This document shows, one piece after another, positions 8,974 through 10,783 of a stretch of DNA of 10,783 bases. Every line of letters begins with the position of its first letter. Positions within the stretch are counted from its first letter, which is position 1. A program made the translations under genes and the position numbers. The notes under the pieces are model-generated. The model made no database searches. It had not been told where the DNA came from and saw nothing but the letters and a program-made list of their open reading frames with translations. Source of the stretch: an uncultured Candidatus Pelagibacter sp. (lineage in GTDB: Bacteria > Pseudomonadota > Alphaproteobacteria > Pelagibacterales > Pelagibacteraceae); contig CAJWKX010000022.1 in the NCBI GenBank assembly GCA_913043015.1, positions 1 through 10,783 of the forward strand, in the 5' to 3' direction.

Positions 8974-10705
8974 AAATTATTTATCAATCTTTATCATCCA
9001 ATTTATTTTATTAAATAGTTTTGTAGCAGCTCAAGAAGAAGCTGTTGATATTTGGAAATTAGAAAAAAAACTTGAAGAAAATAAATCAGAAACTATTTTA
9101 CAGGATAATGATATTTCTACTAATTCAATAATTCAAATACAAACAAAGCAAAATAATGAATTTGAAATTATCAAAGGGAGCAAACTTGATTCTAACAATA
9201 TAATTTTAGCAGGTCTTTACGATCCTGCAGAAAATGGATTGAAAATAGATATGTGGTTTAATTCAGATGGTAATGAGATTGCGTCAATATTCAATAGAAT
9301 AAATAAAATTAAATTATCAAATGATGCAAAAGAAATTTTAGATATTGCCTTACTCACCAATTCTTACTTTCCAAGAAAGAATATTATTGAAGAAGAGTTT
9401 TTAAATTATAAAACAAATTATTTAATTCAATATGGTAATTTGGAACTGATTAAATTGTATTTGTTAAAAAATCAAAACAATTTGAATAACTCAAAGTTAA
9501 TGAGGTATTACATTGATGAACATCTTTCAAATTCTGATTTAAAAAATGCTTGTAGTATATTCAATGAAATTAATTTGTTAAACGATGATTATCTAACAAA
9601 ATTTAATATTTATTGTCTAATTAATGAAAATAGAACAGAAGAAGCCCAACTTCAATTTGATTTAATGAAAGAATTAGATTTTAAAGATGAATTTTTTGAA
9701 ACAAAATTTAATTTTATAATGGGTTACACTGCAGATGATGAGAAACAAATATCTGAAAAAAATATTTTGGATTTTCATTTATCTCATAGAACTAATTCTC
9801 AGTTTCAATATAAACCCAACAAAAATACAGAAAAAATTATCTGGAGATATCTTTCAAGCTCTAATTTATTAGAAAATATTGACGAAATAGATTTGGAAGA
9901 TGTGGATAAACTATCTCTTATTGAACAAGCAACTCATGAAGGAAATTATAGTGAACAGGAATTATTAAATTTATATAAAAGGTTTCAATTTAGCATTGAT
10001 CAACTTCTAAATGTTAAAGATTCATATAAACTTTTACCAACAATTCAAGGAAGAGCACTTCTTTATCAAAGATTAATATTAACAAAAGATCCAGTACAAA
10101 TATTAGACTTATCTTCCAAATTAAAAAATTTATTTGCCAGTGAAAATATTGAAAATGCTTTTAAAAAAGAATTATCAAAAATGTTAAGCAAAATAAGCAT
10201 TGAAGATGTTCCTTCAAATTATTCTACTTTTTATACAAAAAATTTAATTAATCAAAATCCAAAAAAAACTAGTATTAAAATAAATAATAAAATAATTCAT
10301 CAATCAAAATTATTAAATTATTTCAAGGAAAGTTATAATATTAAACAAGTTGAAAAAGACACAAATGACTTAATTAAAAAAATTAAAAAAAATAAAGACT
10401 ACTTCGTTTCAAGAAAAGATTTAATGCTTTTAGAGTCTTTACAGTCTGATGGAGTTGAGATTTCTAAGAAATATCAAAACTTATTTCAATTTAACCAATC
10501 AGATATTCCAACAGATATACAATTACTGATTAATAATAATGAAATAGGCTTAGTTTTGCTCAGATTTGTAGAAATTATTGGGGAAGATGAGCTTATAAAT
10601 CTTGGTTCGGATATTTTATATTTTATGGTTAATGTTTTGAATCAATTAAATATTGACCCGTTAAGAAATAATATTCTTTTAAAAGTTCTTCCTTTAAAAG
10701 TTTAA
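8948..10705 (+). CDS. exported alpha-helical protein of unknown function
   Basis: A 585-residue protein with an N-terminal Sec signal peptide: basic MKILKLLNKN, hydrophobic core about 12-26, and a plausible signal peptidase I site after VAA or AAQ near 26-29. Mature residues about 31-70 are polar and Gln/Asn/Lys-rich, perhaps coiled coil. A conserved-looking core follows, with AGLYDPAENGL (88-98) and DMW (101-103). The rest is predicted by eye to be mainly helical, with alternating hydrophobic positions that recall TPR-like arrays (about 140-260), but no clean TPR consensus was found. The GLYDPxENGL/DMW element resembles an uncharacterised exported protein I associate with alphaproteobacteria; this is memory, not a search. 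It overlaps the upstream membrane protein gene by 26 bases and ends 21 bases before the probable def gene. Likely location is the periplasm. Confidence 0.75.
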   Translation: MKILKLLNKNYLSIFIIQFILLNSFVAAQEEAVDIWKLEKKLEENKSETILQDNDISTNSIIQIQTKQNNEFEIIKGSKLDSNNIILAGLYDPAENGLKIDMWFNSDGNEIASIFNRINKIKLSNDAKEILDIALLTNSYFPRKNIIEEEFLNYKTNYLIQYGNLELIKLYLLKNQNNLNNSKLMRYYIDEHLSNSDLKNACSIFNEINLLNDDYLTKFNIYCLINENRTEEAQLQFDLMKELDFKDEFFETKFNFIMGYTADDEKQISEKNILDFHLSHRTNSQFQYKPNKNTEKIIWRYLSSSNLLENIDEIDLEDVDKLSLIEQATHEGNYSEQELLNLYKRFQFSIDQLLNVKDSYKLLPTIQGRALLYQRLILTKDPVQILDLSSKLKNLFASENIENAFKKELSKMLSKISIEDVPSNYSTFYTKNLINQNPKKTSIKINNKIIHQSKLLNYFKESYNIKQVEKDTNDLIKKIKKNKDYFVSRKDLMLLESLQSDGVEISKKYQNLFQFNQSDIPTDIQLLINNNEIGLVLLRFVEIIGEDELINLGSDILYFMVNVLNQLNIDPLRNNILLKVLPLKV

Positions 10706-10726
10706 AAATTGTAATAAAATTAAATC

Positions 10727-10783
10727 ATGGCAATTAAAACTATAATAACAGAACCAAACAAAATTCTAAGGCAAGTATCAAAT
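10727..10783 (+). CDS. def: peptide deformylase, first 19 codons (truncated by window end)
   Basis: The ATG at 10727 opens a frame that runs to the window edge and begins MAIKTIITEPNKILRQVSN. The pattern of a short strand, then a proline (P10) followed by K.LR.VS, is the usual start of peptide deformylase, where a PD/N-x-x-LR-x-x-(A/S) element precedes the first helix. The enzyme removes the formyl group from N-terminal Met of nascent proteins. The catalytic motifs lie beyond the window, so the identification rests on 19 residues. It follows the exported protein gene by 21 bases on the same strand and may be cotranscribed; no Shine-Dalgarno site is apparent. Confidence 0.72.
   Translation, partial: MAIKTIITEPNKILRQVSN

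Noticed and set aside
8778..8987. Minus-strand 69-codon frame opposite the small membrane protein gene
   Set aside because: Antisense to a frame with better topology and coupling to the following gene. Its own hydrophobic segments are loosely placed and no start signal is evident.

Overview
The window comes from a very AT-rich (roughly three quarters A+T by eye), gene-dense chromosome. The gene families point to a streamlined marine alphaproteobacterium of the SAR11/Pelagibacterales or HIMB59 type: a RegB-type redox sensor kinase, the alphaproteobacterial J-domain protein/cobS/cobT cluster beside bolA, an aroK-aroB pair, and almost no intergenic DNA. The lineage is an inference from gene content and base composition. 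No mobile element, CRISPR array or phage gene is visible.

Layout. Bases 1-37 are the 3' end of a tRNA-Ser. A 178-base gap follows, the only sizeable non-coding stretch, and it holds a plausible gyrB promoter. gyrB (216-2282, +) is followed after two bases by a RegB/PrrB-like membrane histidine kinase (2285-3565, +). Convergent to these is a minus-strand operon read from 6856 down to 3562: J-domain protein, then cobS, then cobT, with genes overlapping or abutting. bolA (6877-7137, +) diverges from that operon across only 20 bases and converges by a 12-base overlap on a minus-strand shikimate pair, aroK then aroB (8731 down to 7126), which themselves overlap by 14 bases. Across a 56-base divergent gap lies a plus-strand run: a 61-residue membrane protein, an overlapping 585-residue exported protein of unknown function, and the first 19 codons of a probable peptide deformylase gene, cut by the window edge.

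Function. Most of the window is housekeeping: DNA supercoiling, aromatic amino acid precursor synthesis, N-terminal deformylation and redox signalling. The most interesting part is the J-domain/CobS/CobT set divergent from bolA. It encodes an AAA+ ATPase and a VWA/MIDAS partner of the cobaltochelatase type, but no CobN and no other cobalamin gene is in view, and an unusual J-domain protein with an N-terminal Cys/His motif is translationally linked to it. Other points of note are a short GyrB with an extra segment inside the TOPRIM domain, a RegB that keeps its redox cysteine and quinone motif but has Ser after the phosphorylated His, and a conserved-looking small membrane protein overlapping an unknown exported protein.
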